The notes under the pieces: model-generated
The model's database searches: none
The model's input: only the letters and a program-made list of their open reading frames with translations
Told to the model about the DNA's origin: nothing
Translations under genes and position numbers: made by a program
Shown here: positions 62,571-64,000 of the stretch, piece by piece
How the letters are laid out: each line of letters starts with the position of its first letter
How positions within the stretch are numbered: position 1 is the first letter of the stretch
Assembly (NCBI GenBank): GCA_017644425.1
Contig: JAEPLN010000001.1
Location: 124,001 to 188,000, forward strand
Reading direction: 5' to 3'
DNA: 64,000 bases
DNA from: Prochlorococcus marinus CUG1433
GTDB lineage: Bacteria > Cyanobacteriota > Cyanobacteriia > PCC-6307 > Cyanobiaceae

Positions 62571-62759
62571 ATGAAAATAAATCCCAAAATTGACGCATTA
62601 CAATTAATGCTTACTGATTTAAGAACTAGAAATGAGCCAATAAGGCATAAAGCTGCATTCAAAGGCTGTCAACCAGAATTTCAAAGTCTTGTATCAAGAT
62701 TAATAAAGCAGTTAGAGGACGAATTAGTTGCTGAAAAACTTCTTAATCGAGATAGTTAA
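62571..62759 (+). CDS. Conserved hypothetical protein, 62 aa
   Basis: 62-aa charged protein with IDALQLMLTDLRTRNEPIRH and FKGCQPEFQSLVSRLIKQL. It is probably helical, soluble and lacks known domains. Starts 26 bp after the SDR gene. Looks like a real cyanobacterial family; function unknown. Confidence 0.65.
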   Translation: MKINPKIDALQLMLTDLRTRNEPIRHKAAFKGCQPEFQSLVSRLIKQLEDELVAEKLLNRDS

Positions 62760-62767
62760 AAAATTGA

Positions 62768-63379
62768 TTACTTAAATGAACTTAAGTTATCTAATTTTGC
62801 TTGTTCAGAAAGTTCATCATATCCTCCAAAAAATTTATTATCCAAAAATATTTGAGGGAAAGTATTATGGCTACTTTGTGCCATTATTTTTTGAAAGCTT
62901 TCATCATTTTCTATTAAAGAAACTTCATGAGGAATAGATAAAGAATTAAGCAACCTAATTGCTCTTTTAGACCAAGGACAACCCTTTAAAATATATGCTT
63001 TTACCCGTGATTCATTTTTTAATAAATCATTACTTGAGATATTAATAATTTTTTGTTCAAAAGAAAGTAATAATATATCAGTACCTTTTTTTACAATACA
63101 TCCCTCCTCAAGATGCCCACCAAAGACATTACATCCCTCATCTGCAAAACTCAAATGTAAATGAACATCTCCATTATTAAAATGTCCATTTAAAGAAACG
63201 ATCTCTAGATTTCCCTCAAATTTATTTATCTCCTGATTTCCTGGGCATTGAATACAAACTTTTCTAAGATTACCAACCACTCCAGAAACATACCCGTATA
63301 AATTATTTGATAAAGAATATTCTTTAATTGAATTTATCAAATCAGATTCTGGAAATAGCTTTAGGCTATGAGGCTGCAT
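62768..63379 (-). CDS. PPC (DUF296)-glutaredoxin fusion protein
   Basis: 203 aa in two parts. Residues ~1-115 match the PPC/DUF296 domain: LSNNLYGYVSGVVGNLRKVC, FEGNLEIVSLNGHF and the GDVHLHLSFADEGCNVFGGHL segment with the HxHxxF-type metal motif (quoted in part). Residues ~123-203 are a glutaredoxin domain with active site GCPWSKRAIRLL (CxxS, Cys ~134) and THNTFPQIFLDNKFFGGYDEL-like cis-Pro segment. A monothiol-like CPWS motif suggests glutathione-dependent deglutathionylation or Fe-S handling. The PPC domain in other proteins binds metal or DNA; its role here is unknown. The fusion is unusual. Confidence 0.85.
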   Translation of the reverse strand: MQPHSLKLFPESDLINSIKEYSLSNNLYGYVSGVVGNLRKVCIQCPGNQEINKFEGNLEIVSLNGHFNNGDVHLHLSFADEGCNVFGGHLEEGCIVKKGTDILLLSFEQKIINISSNDLLKNESRVKAYILKGCPWSKRAIRLLNSLSIPHEVSLIENDESFQKIMAQSSHNTFPQIFLDNKFFGGYDELSEQAKLDNLSSFK

Positions 63380-63564
63380 TAGATATTAAGGAATAATTTT
63401 GTAATATAAAACATCATCATTCATAAAGCGAAGTTGAGTTTATAATCTTTAGGATTCAGATTTGAATTAAATTTTAGAATCTAGCATTAATAACCATTTA
63501 AAATTTTTACTAAAAATTTAAGCTTGTTGAGAGTGTAATATATTTTTTATATACAAAAACTAAT

Positions 63565-64000
63565 TTGTTATTAAGAAAAAATCTTAAAAATTTGGCATTG
63601 AATATTCCCAACTTATTATCGATATCTCGCCTTTTCCTTGTATTTCCATTAATACTTTTTTTAGAAATTAACAGACCTTTTTATGTCTTTATATTGATTA
63701 TTATTGGAGGATTGACTGATTATTTTGACGGGTTAATTGCAAGGAAATTTAATCTTAAAACCAGATTAGGAGCTATCCTTGATCCCTTAAGCGATAAAGT
63801 ATTCTATTTAATTCCTTTAACCTTCCTTTGTAAAAATAATTACATACCTTTCTGGTCTTTGTCATTAATTTTATTTAGAGAATTAATTATCTCTAGCCTA
63901 AGGAACTCTACAAAAGACGGTTTACCAGCATCTATGTTAGGTAAATATAAAACATTTTTCTTTTTTATTTCAGTAATTACCTTCTTTACACCATTAAAAA
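63565..64000 (+). CDS. pgsA: CDP-diacylglycerol-glycerol-3-phosphate 3-phosphatidyltransferase, 5' part
   Basis: The frame is open to the right edge, so the gene is partial. The CDP-alcohol phosphotransferase motif DG-x2-AR-x8-G-x3-D-x3-D is complete: DGLIAR, G, then ILDPLSD (~63-84). The N-terminus LNIPNLLSISRLFLVFPLI is family-typical. The start is uncertain: TTG 63565, 63592 or 63598, with no ATG available. It makes phosphatidylglycerol phosphate, precursor of the phosphatidylglycerol needed by thylakoid membranes and PSII. Confidence 0.9.
   Translation, partial: MLLRKNLKNLALNIPNLLSISRLFLVFPLILFLEINRPFYVFILIIIGGLTDYFDGLIARKFNLKTRLGAILDPLSDKVFYLIPLTFLCKNNYIPFWSLSLILFRELIISSLRNSTKDGLPASMLGKYKTFFFFISVITFFTPLK

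Overview
The window is AT-rich, densely packed cyanobacterial DNA. Gene content points to a high-light-adapted Prochlorococcus marinus: small genome style, short spacers, photosystem II factor psb28, GUN4, a PAM68-like protein, cyanobacterial DUF families, urease with an Urt urea transporter, and glucosylglycerate genes in place of larger osmolyte systems. This assignment rests on protein sequences and gene order I recognise; no database search was run.

Layout. 1-1.4 kb: the end of tadA and a serine-pyruvate/alanine-glyoxylate aminotransferase gene split by an in-frame TGA. 1.6-8.2 kb: glnA with an NtcA-type promoter and a strong terminator, a methyltransferase, an RsbW-like ATPase, GUN4, mnmH, psb28 and an AI-2E-family permease. 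8.2-14.1 kb (minus strand): secF, secD, pdhB, ispE and rsmA. 14.1-17.2 kb: rlmH, then a umuDC pair behind a LexA-like operator and a small HEATH-motif zincin-like gene. 17.2-36.5 kb is mostly housekeeping: dnaG, ruvA, rpsO, dnaE, gatA, rlmB, mini-RNase III, a STAS protein, carA, trpD, an ABC exporter, msrA, tRNA-Pro and uppP, with several very small membrane-protein genes.

36.6-41.4 kb encodes synthesis (gpgS, GPGP phosphatase) and probable recycling (GH13 phosphorylase, glycerate kinase) of the compatible solute glucosylglycerate. 41.4-51.7 kb is a complete urea island: ureDABC on the minus strand, ureEFG and urtABCDE on the plus strand. The urtA promoter carries the same NtcA-type architecture as glnA, so urea import, ammonia release and ammonia assimilation are likely co-controlled by nitrogen status. 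51.7-55.8 kb is an accessory stretch of short lineage-specific ORFs, with a 23-bp tandem repeat, a probable gene remnant and a ribbon-helix-helix-like protein with nearby dyads.

55.8-61.1 kb looks iron- or metal-related: a Rieske oxygenase, a 36-aa membrane peptide translationally coupled to an orphan ABC ATPase, a zinc-ribbon membrane protein, a cysteine-rich CRP-family regulator whose promoter is bracketed by two Fur-box-like sites, ferritin, a previously easy-to-miss 40-aa Cys/Lys-rich peptide next to another Fur-like box, and a FutC-type iron ABC ATPase. This cluster is the most interesting part of the window. 61.2-64 kb holds nth, a Ycf39-like SDR, a PPC-domain/glutaredoxin fusion and the start of pgsA.
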